Shown here: piece by piece, positions 38,626 to 47,157 of the stretch
Position numbering within the stretch: position 1 is the stretch's first letter
How the letters are laid out: the number at the start of each line of letters is the position of its first letter
Assembly (NCBI RefSeq): GCF_014646055.1
Contig: NZ_BMMS01000033.1
Location: 1 to 64,000, forward strand
Source: Wenjunlia tyrosinilytica
Lineage (GTDB): Bacteria; Actinomycetota; Actinomycetes; Streptomycetales; Streptomycetaceae
Length of the DNA: 64,000 nucleotides
Direction: 5' to 3'
The notes under the pieces: model-generated
What the model was told of the DNA's origin: nothing
What the model saw: the letters and a program-made list of their open reading frames with translations, nothing else
Database searches by the model: none
Translations under genes and position numbers: made by a program

Positions 38626-39251
38626 GCCTTCGGCGGCAATTCCTGAGCTTCGCGCTCATCGGGGTGCTGAACACCGCCACCTACTATGCCGCCTATCTGG
38701 CGCTCATTCCCCGGCTGCCCTATCTGGTGGCGCATGCCCTGGCCTTCTCCGCCGGCCTGACCGGTTCCTTCCTGCTGAACTCCTGGGTGACCTGCCGGAC
38801 CCGCCCCACCTGGCGGGCGTTCGCGCTCTACCCGATCACGGGCGCGGTGAACCTGCTCGGTGGGGCGGCGGCCCTCTACTGCTGTGTGTCCTGGCTCGCG
38901 GTGCCCGAGGAGGTGGCCCCGCTCATCAGCGGGGCGGCCGTCATGCCGGTGACCTTCCTGGTCACCAGGCGGGTCCTCCTGGGCCGGGGCCCGGGCGCCG
39001 GGGTGCGCTCCGCCATCGGGGCGAACGGCGGCAGTGCCTCGTCCGGCTCGCCGAGCACCACCGAGCGGATCACCCGCTCGGCGGCCCTGCCGTCCTCGAA
39101 CACACAGAACCGCTCCCGGAACGCGGAACGCAGCCGTGCCGCCTCCGGCGAGTCCCAGAGCCCGCCTACGAACGCCTCGACGAGTTCGTCCTCGGTCCTG
39201 GCCACGACCCCCGGCGTGTCGCCGGGTGCCCCGGACAGCAGGTCGAAGTAG
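38622..39251 (+). CDS. GtrA-family flippase-like protein with extended tail
   Basis: A 209-residue protein. Residues 1-128 are a normal GtrA protein with four helices (FLSFALIGVLNTATYYAAYLAL, LAFSAGLTGSFLLNSWVTCR, the third near ITGAVNLLGGAAALY, and VAPLISGAAVMPVTFLVTRRVL), expected to help translocate undecaprenyl-phosphate sugars. The last roughly 80 residues are Ser/Arg/Pro-rich, have no counterpart in GtrA proteins, and are encoded antisense to the glycosyltransferase gene that ends at 38876. The ATG overlaps the stop of the GT2 gene. Confidence 0.85.
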   Translation: MSLRRQFLSFALIGVLNTATYYAAYLALIPRLPYLVAHALAFSAGLTGSFLLNSWVTCRTRPTWRAFALYPITGAVNLLGGAAALYCCVSWLAVPEEVAPLISGAAVMPVTFLVTRRVLLGRGPGAGVRSAIGANGGSASSGSPSTTERITRSAALPSSNTQNRSRNAERSRAASGESQSPPTNASTSSSSVLATTPGVSPGAPDSRSK

Positions 39252-41212
39252 ACGCCCCTCGATGCGGTGAACACCGGCCAGTCGTCGGCGTGCACGACGA
39301 TCGGCCGGTCCAGGCAGGCGTAGTCGAACATGATCGACGAGTAGTCCGTCACCAGGGCGTCCGCCGCCAGGCACAGCTCCTCCACGCCGGGGTGCGCCGA
39401 CACATCGAGCACAAGACCCTCGGCCGCCAGATGAGCCAGCAGCGGGTCCTCGGCGTAGGAGTGGTGCAGCCGCACCAGCAACTGGTATCCGGGCCCGAGG
39501 CGCCGGGCGAGGCGCTCCACGTCGAGCCGGGGGAGGTACCCCTTGCGGTAGTCGCGGCGGGTCGGGGCGTAGAGCACGGCCGTGCGGTCCTCGGCGATAC
39601 CGAGCCCGGCGCGGACGCGGGCGACATCGGCGGCGGTCGCGGTGAAGAAGACGTCATTGCGCGGAGTCCCGTGCGCCAGCGTCCGGTACGCGGCCGGGTA
39701 GGCGCGCTCCCACACCTCGGCCGAGTGCGGGTTGCCGACGACGCTGTAGTCCCAGCGGTCGGCCAGGCGCAGCATCCGGCCGAAGTTGACCCCGGTGGCC
39801 GCCGCCGGGCGGGGCAGCCGGTCCAGGCCCATGGTCTTCAGCGGGGTGCCGTGGTGGGTCTGCACATGGACGCTGCCCTCGCGCTTCTCGATGTCGTGAG
39901 GGAAGTCGGTGTTGCCGATGAAGTATGCGGCGCGGGCCATGACCTCCCAGTAGCGGCGGGTGCCCGGCTCGACATGGTCGGTGCCCGGCGGCAGCGACTC
40001 CACCGCAGAGGGCTTGACCACCCACACGCAGCGAAGGCCGGGGGCGAGCTCGCGTGCGGCGCGTTCGAGGGCGGCCGGCGAGCAGTACACCCCCTGGTTC
40101 CAGTAGGCGGTGAAGACGGCCAGGTTCTCGTCCAGGGGGAGCCTGAGCAGGCGGCGGTAGGCGTACCGGTCGGCGGCCCGCCGCAGCCGCCGCAGGTGAG
40201 GACCGAGTCCGCGTGCGGCCGCCGACCGCAGGCGCTCGCGTGCCGCGGCGTTGCGGTGCGCGGTGTAGGCCGGGCCCGCTCCCCGGGCGAGCAGCGCGAA
40301 GCGCTCTCCTGACGGCCCCTCGGGCAGCCGGAAGCCCTCGGGGAGCCGGCGCCGGTAGAAGCGGGAGGCCGCGCGGTAGAACTCCCTGCGGTCGGCGGGA
40401 TGCACCCGCTGGGGGTTGTCCACCGTGCTCAGGAAGTGCCCGATGGCAAGCGTGAAGACCGCGGGCGCCAGGTCGTCGAGGTCGGGTCGGCCGTCGAGGA
40501 AGTCGAACAGGGCGTCGTACTGCGGGAAGATGTCGAAGTGCTTGCGCCCCGGCGTGGAGGTGATCGCTCCCTGGCGGCGCTGCCGGTACTCCACGCAGAC
40601 CCGGTCCAGGCAGGCGATGGACCGCGCGAGCAGCATCGCCCGGTAGGTGACCGGCGCGTCCTCGTAGAGCCCCGGGGCGAAGGCCAGTCCGTGCCCGGTG
40701 AAGAACTCCCGCCGGTACGCCTTGTTCCACGCCACCAGGAACAGGCGCAGATACTCGGGGCGCTCATGGACGGTGAACGTGTCCTTCCCCGCCGAGCGCA
40801 GCAGGTCCACCGTGTCGCTGCGGCCACCGGATCCGCGCCAGGAGGTCCGGACGTGGTTGAAGACCAGGATGTCGGGGTCGCCGGTGGCCGCCAGCCGCTC
40901 GGCGACGGCCCGCAGGGCGCCGGGGGAGTAGGAGTCGTCGCTGTCGAGGAAGAGCAGGTAGTCGCCGGTGGCGCGGGCGGCGCCCGCGTTGCGGGCCCGG
41001 CCCAGCCCGACGTTGCGCGGCAGGTGCACGGCGGTGATCCGGGGGTCCCGGGCGGCGTACTCGTCGAGGATCCGCCCGCACCCGTCGGGTGAGGCGTCGT
41101 CCACGCCGATGACCTCGAAGTCGGTGAAGGACTGCGTCAGGATCGAGTCCAGGCAGGAGGACAGGTAGCCGCGGACGTTGTGGACGGGGACGACGATGCT
41201 CAGTCGGGGCAT
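38876..41212 (-). CDS. Bifunctional GT2 / CDP-glycerol glycerophosphotransferase
   Basis: A 778-residue fusion, third in transcription order of three paralogues. The N-terminal GT2 domain begins PRLSIVVPVHNVRGYLSSCL with VDDASPDGCG and FLDSDDSYSPG; the C-terminal half is a TagF-like Glyphos_transf domain with HVQTHHGTPLKTMGLD, TRRDYRKGYLPRLD and LVTDYSSIMFDYACLDRP. TagF enzymes polymerise poly(glycerol-phosphate) or related phosphopolymers, so a role in a teichoic-acid-like wall polymer is inferred. The last 45 residues are read antisense to gtrA and look non-native. A 16-bp repeat array lies about 50 bases before the ATG. Confidence 0.9.
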   Translation of the reverse strand: MPRLSIVVPVHNVRGYLSSCLDSILTQSFTDFEVIGVDDASPDGCGRILDEYAARDPRITAVHLPRNVGLGRARNAGAARATGDYLLFLDSDDSYSPGALRAVAERLAATGDPDILVFNHVRTSWRGSGGRSDTVDLLRSAGKDTFTVHERPEYLRLFLVAWNKAYRREFFTGHGLAFAPGLYEDAPVTYRAMLLARSIACLDRVCVEYRQRRQGAITSTPGRKHFDIFPQYDALFDFLDGRPDLDDLAPAVFTLAIGHFLSTVDNPQRVHPADRREFYRAASRFYRRRLPEGFRLPEGPSGERFALLARGAGPAYTAHRNAAARERLRSAAARGLGPHLRRLRRAADRYAYRRLLRLPLDENLAVFTAYWNQGVYCSPAALERAARELAPGLRCVWVVKPSAVESLPPGTDHVEPGTRRYWEVMARAAYFIGNTDFPHDIEKREGSVHVQTHHGTPLKTMGLDRLPRPAAATGVNFGRMLRLADRWDYSVVGNPHSAEVWERAYPAAYRTLAHGTPRNDVFFTATAADVARVRAGLGIAEDRTAVLYAPTRRDYRKGYLPRLDVERLARRLGPGYQLLVRLHHSYAEDPLLAHLAAEGLVLDVSAHPGVEELCLAADALVTDYSSIMFDYACLDRPIVVHADDWPVFTASRGVYFDLLSGAPGDTPGVVARTEDELVEAFVGGLWDSPEAARLRSAFRERFCVFEDGRAAERVIRSVVLGEPDEALPPFAPMAERTPAPGPRPRRTRLVTRKVTGMTAAPLMSGATSSGTASQDTQQ

Positions 41213-41263
41213 GGCTCCTCGGCTTTCCGGTGTCGGTGGCGCGGACCGCCGCCGCCGGTGCGG

Positions 41264-41429
41264 GGACCTCCGGTGCGGCGCGCTTGCGGCGGACCTCCGG
41301 TGCGGCGGACCTCCGGTGGGGCGGACTTCTGGTGGGGCGGACCTCCGGTGGGGCGGATTTCCGGTGGGGCGGACTTCCGGTGCGGCGCGCTTGCTGCGGA
41401 ACTCCGGTGCGGCGGATTTCCGGTGCGGC
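41264..41429. repeat. 16-bp tandem repeat array upstream of a glycosyltransferase gene
   Basis: Nine near-copies of GGACCTCCGGTGCGGC (variants at a few positions) occupy the 235-base gap between two paralogous glycosyltransferase genes. They form blocks of 1, 6 and 2 units separated twice by an 11-base element, GCGCTTGCGGC or GCGCTTGCTGC. Unit boundaries include 41264, 41291, 41307, 41323, 41339, 41355, 41371, 41398 and 41414. The array lies in the probable leader or promoter of the downstream minus-strand gene. The unit length is not a multiple of three, so a coding origin is unlikely. Confidence 0.85.
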
Positions 41430-41447
41430 GACGGTGGACCGACGGGT

Positions 41448-43733
41448 TCAGGACGGCGCCGCGGTGACGGCGGCGTGCCCCGGCTGGGGGATCGCGGCCG
41501 TTCCCCGGACCAGCAGCCTGGCCCGCTCGGGGGAGACGGCCGGGGTGCGCTCGTGCGGCGGGGCGACCGGCGGGACCTCGGCCTCGCCCAGCAGGACCGC
41601 GCGCACCACCCGCTCGGCGGCGCGCCCGTCGTCGAACTCGCAGAACCGCTCCCGGAACGCGGCCCGGGCCGCCGCCGACCGCTCGTCCGACCACGCCCCC
41701 GACCGGAACACCTCGACCAGTTCCTCCTGCGTCCCGGCCACCGGCCCCGGCGGGCAGGCCATCAGGTCGAAATAGACGCCCCTGGTCTCCCGGTAGACCT
41801 GCCAGTCGTTGGCGTACACCACCATCGGGCGGTCGAGATTGGCGTAGTCGAACACGATGGAGGAGTAGTCGCAGATCAGCGCGTCCGCGGCCAGGCAGAC
41901 CTCCTCGGGCGAGCGGTGGCCCGTGACGTCGACGAGCTTTCCGCTCTCGACCAGCGCCCGCACCCGCGGTGACTCGTCGTAGAAGTGGTGCGCCCGCAGG
42001 AGCACCGTGAACCGGGGGCCGAGCGCCGCGCAGAAGCGCTCGAGGTCGAGCTGGGGCTCGAAGTCGCGGGAGTAGTCGCGGTGCGTCGGCGCGTAGAGCA
42101 GCGCCACCGTCCCCGGCGGCAGACCCAGCCTCTCCCGGATCCGCAGCACCTCCTCGGGAGTTGCCGTGTAGAAGGCGTCATTGCGCGGATAGCCGTACTC
42201 CAGCGTCCGGTACCCGCAGGGGTAGGCGCGGTCCCACACCCGCGTGGAATGCCGGTTGGACGACAGGCAGTAGTCCCAGCGGTCGGCGCGCTCCAGCAGC
42301 TTGGTGAAGTTCTCGCCGCGTGCCGCCGCGGGGAAGACGTGCTGGTCCACGCCCATGAGCTTGAGCGGTGTGCCGTGCTGGGTCTGGACATGCACGGTGC
42401 CCTCGCGCTTGCGCACGGCCATCTCGAAGTTGACGTTGTTGAACGTGTACTTGGCGCGAGCCATGACCTCCCAGTAGCGGCGGCTGCCGATCACCACCGC
42501 CTCGACCCCGGGCGGGACGTGCTCACGGGCGTCCTCGGTCACCAGGAACACCCCGCGGATGTGCGGGGCGAGCTCGAGGGCCTTGGCGTGCACGGCCGCC
42601 GGGTTGCAGCCGTAGCCGCGGCCCCAGTACGAGCTGTAGACCGCCAGGTTCTCGTCCACCGGCCGCCGCAGCTGCGCCCGGTAGTACAGGGCCGTGCGGG
42701 CACGGGAGGCGGCCGCGCGCAGGGGCCCCAGGCGCTCGCGCGCCGCCACCCGCAGCCTGTTGGCCGCCCTGAGCGCCTCGAACGTCCGGTGGGCGCCCCG
42801 CAGCACGAGCACGTACTTGAGCCCGGCCATGCCCCGCGGTCCCCGGTATCCCACCGGCCGGTACCGCCGGTAGCGCAGCCCGGCCTTGCGGAAGAACTCG
42901 GCGCGGGCGGTGCGCGGGATCCGGTCCGGCCTGGCCAGGACCTCCAGGCAGTGCTCGGCCATCTTCCGGTAGAGCGTGCGGTGCAGGTCGTGCCGCCACT
43001 CGGCGGTCGCGGGGCTGTGCGCGGTGAACGCGAAGACCCGGTCGTACTGGTCGAGGACGTCGAAGTGCGCCCTGCCGGGCGTGGTGAGGATGCTGCCCGT
43101 TCGGCGCTGCCGGTACAGCACGCAGACCCGGTCCAGGCAGGCGATCCGCCGCGCGGACAGCAGGGCGGGGAAGGTCCAGGCGGTGTCCTCGTAGGCGCCG
43201 GCCGGAAAGGCCAAGGCCTCGCGTTCGACGAAGTCACGCCGGTACGCCTTGTTCCAGGCGACCATGATCAGGTCGAGGAGCTCCGGGCGCTCGCGGACGG
43301 TGAAGACCCCGTCCGCGGCCAGGATCCGCGACAGGACATTGCGCTGCACCTGCCCCCACCAGTAGGTGCGGGCGTAGTCGAGGACGAGGATCTGCGGGTC
43401 GCCGGTCCCGGCCAGCCGGGCGGCGATCGCGTCCAGGGTCCCGGGGGTCCAGCGGTCGTCGCTGTCGAGGAAGAGCAGGTAGTCGCCGCGCGCGCGGGCC
43501 ATCCCCTCGTTGCGGGCGGGCCCGAGACCCACGTTGCGGGGCAGGTGCACGGGCACGACCCGCTGGTCCCTGGCCGCGTACTCGTCGATGACCGCCCCGC
43601 CGCCGTCGGGGCAGCGGTCGTCCACCGCGATGAGCTCGAAGTCGGTGAAGGACTGGCCGAGCACCGAGTCCAGGCACTCGCGCAGATACCCGCGCACGCG
43701 GTGCACGGGGACGATGACGCTGAAACGAGGCAT
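41448..43733 (-). CDS. Bifunctional GT2 / CDP-glycerol glycerophosphotransferase
   Basis: A 761-residue paralogue with the same two-domain plan. The GT2 domain starts PRFSVIVPVHRVRGYLRECL with DDRCPDGGG and FLDSDDRWTPG; the TagF-like domain has HVQTQHGTPLKLMGVD, LYAPTHRDYSRDFEPQLD and ALICDYSSIVFDYANLDRP. It is one of three such genes in tandem, consistent with assembly of different linkages or branches of one wall phosphopolymer. The ATG at 43733 has a GGGAG site; about 75 Pro-rich residues of upstream frame are rejected. The spacing to the preceding gene is 112 bases and contains only low-complexity sequence. Confidence 0.91.
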   Translation of the reverse strand: MPRFSVIVPVHRVRGYLRECLDSVLGQSFTDFELIAVDDRCPDGGGAVIDEYAARDQRVVPVHLPRNVGLGPARNEGMARARGDYLLFLDSDDRWTPGTLDAIAARLAGTGDPQILVLDYARTYWWGQVQRNVLSRILAADGVFTVRERPELLDLIMVAWNKAYRRDFVEREALAFPAGAYEDTAWTFPALLSARRIACLDRVCVLYRQRRTGSILTTPGRAHFDVLDQYDRVFAFTAHSPATAEWRHDLHRTLYRKMAEHCLEVLARPDRIPRTARAEFFRKAGLRYRRYRPVGYRGPRGMAGLKYVLVLRGAHRTFEALRAANRLRVAARERLGPLRAAASRARTALYYRAQLRRPVDENLAVYSSYWGRGYGCNPAAVHAKALELAPHIRGVFLVTEDAREHVPPGVEAVVIGSRRYWEVMARAKYTFNNVNFEMAVRKREGTVHVQTQHGTPLKLMGVDQHVFPAAARGENFTKLLERADRWDYCLSSNRHSTRVWDRAYPCGYRTLEYGYPRNDAFYTATPEEVLRIRERLGLPPGTVALLYAPTHRDYSRDFEPQLDLERFCAALGPRFTVLLRAHHFYDESPRVRALVESGKLVDVTGHRSPEEVCLAADALICDYSSIVFDYANLDRPMVVYANDWQVYRETRGVYFDLMACPPGPVAGTQEELVEVFRSGAWSDERSAAARAAFRERFCEFDDGRAAERVVRAVLLGEAEVPPVAPPHERTPAVSPERARLLVRGTAAIPQPGHAAVTAAPS

Positions 43734-43845
43734 GACGCTCCCGGGGTTCGAGGGGCTGCGTGCCGGTGCGGGGTGGGGGGCGGTCGCCGGGGGCGGCGGC
43801 GCGCTTCGGGGGGCGGTGTGGTTCGGGGGCGGGGTGGTTCGGGGG

Positions 43846-46083
43846 TCAGGCGCCCGCGAGGGGGGCCGACGCCCGCACGGTTCCTGCCGCGGGGGCCGGG
43901 GAGCGCTCATCGAGGGGGACGACGGCGGGCACCGCGTCCGGCGTCCCGAGGAACACATGGCGTACGACGCGTTCGGCCGCCCGCCCGTCGTCGAAGGCGC
44001 AGAACCGTTTCCGGAAAGCGGCGCGCATGTCGGTGGCGCGCGTTCCGCACCACTCGCCCGAGGTGAACGCCTCGATCAGCTCCTCGTCGGTGGAGGTCAC
44101 CACGCCCGGCCCCTCGGTCCGGATGTCGAAGTAGACGCCGCGCACCGCCCGGTAGACCTCCCAGTCGTCGGCGTGGACGACGATCGGGCGGTCGAGGTTG
44201 GCGTAGTCGAACATGATCGACGAGTAGTCCGTCACCAGGGCGTCGGCGGCCAGGCACAGTTCCTCCACGCTCGGGTGCGCCGACACGTCCATGAGCGCCC
44301 CCCGCTCGTGCAGTTCCCTCAGCCCCGGGCGGTCGGCGTAGGAGTAGTGCGCCCGCACCATCAGGACATGGCCGGGGCCGAGCGCCCTGGCGAACCCCTC
44401 GAGGTCGAAGCGCGGGCGGAAGTCCCTCAGATACTCGCGCCGCGTCGGCGCGTAGAGGATCGCCGTACGGTCCTCGGGGATGCCCAGGCGTGCACGGATC
44501 GCGTGCACGTCCTCGGCGGTCGCGGCATGCAGGACGTCGTTGCGCGGGCAGCCGTACTCCAGTGCCCGGTGGCCGCTGGGGTAGGCGCGCTCCCAGGTGA
44601 GGGTGGAGTGGCGGTTGGCGGACAGGCTGAAGTCCCAGCGGTCGCAGCGCTCCAGCAGCCGCTCGAAGTCCATGCCCTCCGCGGCCGCCGGATGGTTGAG
44701 CAGGTGCACCCCCATGTGCTTGAGCGGGGTGCCGTGGTGGGTCTGGACATGGACGGTGCCGGGGCGCTTGCCCATGCGGTGGGGGAAGTGGACGTTGTTG
44801 ACGAAGAACTTGGCGCGCGCCATCACCGTCCAAAAGCGCAGCGAGCGGGGGTCCAGCCGCTCCACCGCGCCCGGCAGGGTGTGGGCGTGCTCGGCGCCCG
44901 TCACCCACGCGGTGCGCACCCCGGGCGCCAACTCGCGGACCTTCGCCTCGATCGCCGCGGGGCTGCACGCGTAGCCGCCGTTCCAGTAGGCGCCGAAGAC
45001 CGCCAGACGCGGGTCCACCGGCCGCAGGCGCTGGAGGCGGTAGTGCAGGTGGAGGACGGCCGAGGCCAGCCTGCGGCTCGGCGCGAGCAGTCGCTCGCGC
45101 AGCCTGGGAGGGGTGGCTCTGGCGTGCCACAGCGCCTGGTAGAGCGGCCTGGCGCGCAGCCTGATCAGCAGGTGGCGCAGTCCGGGGACGCCCTTGGGCG
45201 GGCTGTAGTCGCCGGGCTGGTGGCGCCGGTAGTGCCGTGAGCCGGACCGGAAGAAGCGGGCGCGGGCCGAGGGCGGCACCCGCTCCGGCTTGTTGAGGAT
45301 CGTGCAGAAGTGGTCCACCATCCGGCCGAAGACCAGCGCCTTGGAGGAGGCGGCCCCGGGCTGGGCGTCCAGATGGGCGAAGACGCGGTCGTACTGGTCG
45401 AAGACGTCGAAGTGGCTCAGGCTCCTGGTGCCCAGGATGTTGCCGCGGCGGCGCTGCCGGTAGTGCACGCAGACGCGGTCCAGGCAGGCGATGCGCTCGG
45501 CGGCGACGAGCGCGGGATAGGTCCAGGCGACGTCCTCGTACACCCCCGGAGGGAAGGCCAGGCCGCGAGCGGTGACGAAGTCGCGGCGGTAGGCCTTGTT
45601 CCACACCACGCTCAGCAGCATCAGCAGGGCGGGGCGCTCATGGAGGGTGAAGACCTCGGGGGAGTCCTCGGCGACGAGTTCGGCGCGCTCGTTCCTCGCG
45701 GTGCGGCCGTTCCAGTAGGTGCGGGCGTAGTCGAAGACGAGGATGTCGGGGCTGCCGGTCGCCTCCAACCGGTCGCAGATGGCCTGGAGCGACCCCGGCA
45801 GCATGGTGTCGTCGCTGTCGAGGAAGAGCACGTACTCCCCGGTGGCGCGCTCGAGCCCGGCGTTGCGGGCGGGGCCGAGGCCGGTGTTCTCGGGGAGGTG
45901 GACGGCCCTGACCCGGCCGTCCCGTGCGGCGAACTCGTCCACGATGTCCCCGCACGCGTCGGGAGAGCAGTCGTCCACGGCCAGCAGTTCGAAGTCGGTG
46001 AAGGACTGGGTGAGCACCGACTCCAGGCACTCATGGAGGTAGGCCTGCACCTTGTAGACGGGGACGACAATGCTGAATCGCAC
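43846..46083 (-). CDS. Bifunctional GT2 / CDP-glycerol glycerophosphotransferase
   Basis: A 745-residue protein and the first of the three paralogues. GT2 motifs are RFSIVVPVYKVQAYLHECL, VDDCSPDACG and FLDSDDTMLPG. TagF-like motifs are HVQTHHGTPLKHMGVH, LYAPTRREYLRDFRPRFD and ALVTDYSSIMFDYANLDRP. The GTG at 46083 fits the alignment of the paralogues' starts and is preceded by GAGG at five bases; the TTG at 46098 would add five residues. The upstream 90 bases are the most AT-rich part of the island and probably contain the promoter; a strong terminator separates it from the ABC genes. Confidence 0.9.
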   Translation of the reverse strand: MRFSIVVPVYKVQAYLHECLESVLTQSFTDFELLAVDDCSPDACGDIVDEFAARDGRVRAVHLPENTGLGPARNAGLERATGEYVLFLDSDDTMLPGSLQAICDRLEATGSPDILVFDYARTYWNGRTARNERAELVAEDSPEVFTLHERPALLMLLSVVWNKAYRRDFVTARGLAFPPGVYEDVAWTYPALVAAERIACLDRVCVHYRQRRRGNILGTRSLSHFDVFDQYDRVFAHLDAQPGAASSKALVFGRMVDHFCTILNKPERVPPSARARFFRSGSRHYRRHQPGDYSPPKGVPGLRHLLIRLRARPLYQALWHARATPPRLRERLLAPSRRLASAVLHLHYRLQRLRPVDPRLAVFGAYWNGGYACSPAAIEAKVRELAPGVRTAWVTGAEHAHTLPGAVERLDPRSLRFWTVMARAKFFVNNVHFPHRMGKRPGTVHVQTHHGTPLKHMGVHLLNHPAAAEGMDFERLLERCDRWDFSLSANRHSTLTWERAYPSGHRALEYGCPRNDVLHAATAEDVHAIRARLGIPEDRTAILYAPTRREYLRDFRPRFDLEGFARALGPGHVLMVRAHYSYADRPGLRELHERGALMDVSAHPSVEELCLAADALVTDYSSIMFDYANLDRPIVVHADDWEVYRAVRGVYFDIRTEGPGVVTSTDEELIEAFTSGEWCGTRATDMRAAFRKRFCAFDDGRAAERVVRHVFLGTPDAVPAVVPLDERSPAPAAGTVRASAPLAGA

Positions 46084-46177
46084 CAAGGCCTCATCCAAGT
46101 GATCCGACTATGAAACCCAACCAATACCGGACAATCCGGCAAAAGGTACGGTAGTCAACCGATCACTGACTGTCGAA

Positions 46178-46211
46178 CACCCCCATGGCCGCCAGTCGGG
46201 CCATGGGGGTG
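46178..46211 (-). terminator. Terminator after the sugar ABC operon
   Basis: CACCCCCATGGCC (46178-46190) and GGCCATGGGGGTG (46199-46211) form a perfect 13-bp stem with an 8-base loop, 29 bases past the stop of the MalG-type permease. It also insulates the glycosyltransferase promoter. Confidence 0.88.
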
Positions 46212-46239
46212 CCGGGTGCGCGGTGCGGGGAAGGGCGCT

Positions 46240-47157
46240 CTACTTCACCGCCCCCGCCATCACGCCGGAGACGAACTGGCGCTGGAAGGCGAAGAACACC
46301 ACCAGCGGGACGATCATCGAGATGAACGCACCCGGAGCCAGCACATCGATGTTCGCGCCGAACTGCCGCACCTGGTTCTGCAGCGCCACCGTGATCGGCG
46401 CCGAGTCGGGGTCGGCGAAGATCAGCGCCACCAGCATGTCGTTCCACACCCACAGGAACTGGAAGATGCCCAGCGAGGCGATCGCCGGGCCCCCCAGCGG
46501 CATCACGACGGTGGCGAACAGGCGCAGCTCGCCCGCCCCGTCCAGCCGCGCCGCCTCCAGCAGTTCACGGGGGATCTCCGCGAAGAAGTTCCTCAGCAGG
46601 AAGATCGCGAAGGGGAGGCCGAACGCGGTGTGGAAGATCACCACGCCCGTGATCGACCCGAACAGGCCCAGATCGCCGAAGAGCTTCGAGACCGGGATCA
46701 GACCGATCTGGATCGGCACGACCAGGAGGCCCACGAGGACCAGGAAGAGCCAGTCCCGGCCGGGGAACTCCATCCAGGCGAACGCGTACCCCGCCAGCGA
46801 CCCGACCACGACCACCAGGAGCGTGGTCGGCACGGTGATGAGCACCGTGTTCCACAGCGAGTTGGTGATCGTGTCGTTCGACAGCAGCTTGTCGTAGTTG
46901 CTCCACGTCAGCTGCGCCGGCTCGGAGAAGACCTTCCACCAGCCGCTGGCGGCGATGTCGGACGGGCCGCGCAGGGAGGAGGCGAGCAGGCCGAACGTCG
47001 GCACGAGCCAGAACAGGGCGACGAGGACGAGGAAGACCCGCAGGACCCCGCCCCCGGTCCTGGCCGCGATCCGCGAGGCGAGGCCCGGGTCCCGCCGCTC
47101 GGACGGCGGCGAGGCGACGGCCTCCCCGGGGGCCATGGCGTCGTCCATCGTGGTCAT
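46240..47157 (-). CDS. Sugar ABC transporter permease, MalG type
   Basis: A 305-residue inner-membrane permease with six helices. It carries the EAA loop PRELLEAARLDGAGELRLFATVVMPLGGPA that contacts the ATPase, and WVWNDMLVALIF and APGAFISMIVPLVVFFAFQRQFVSGVMAGAVK at the C-terminus, typical of CUT1 transporters. It works with the preceding permease and the binding protein. No ATPase gene is present, as is usual in Streptomyces, where the shared MsiK protein energises many CUT1 systems. The ATG at 47157 overlaps the upstream stop (ATGA) and has GGGAGG at seven bases. Confidence 0.94.
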   Translation of the reverse strand: MTTMDDAMAPGEAVASPPSERRDPGLASRIAARTGGGVLRVFLVLVALFWLVPTFGLLASSLRGPSDIAASGWWKVFSEPAQLTWSNYDKLLSNDTITNSLWNTVLITVPTTLLVVVVGSLAGYAFAWMEFPGRDWLFLVLVGLLVVPIQIGLIPVSKLFGDLGLFGSITGVVIFHTAFGLPFAIFLLRNFFAEIPRELLEAARLDGAGELRLFATVVMPLGGPAIASLGIFQFLWVWNDMLVALIFADPDSAPITVALQNQVRQFGANIDVLAPGAFISMIVPLVVFFAFQRQFVSGVMAGAVK

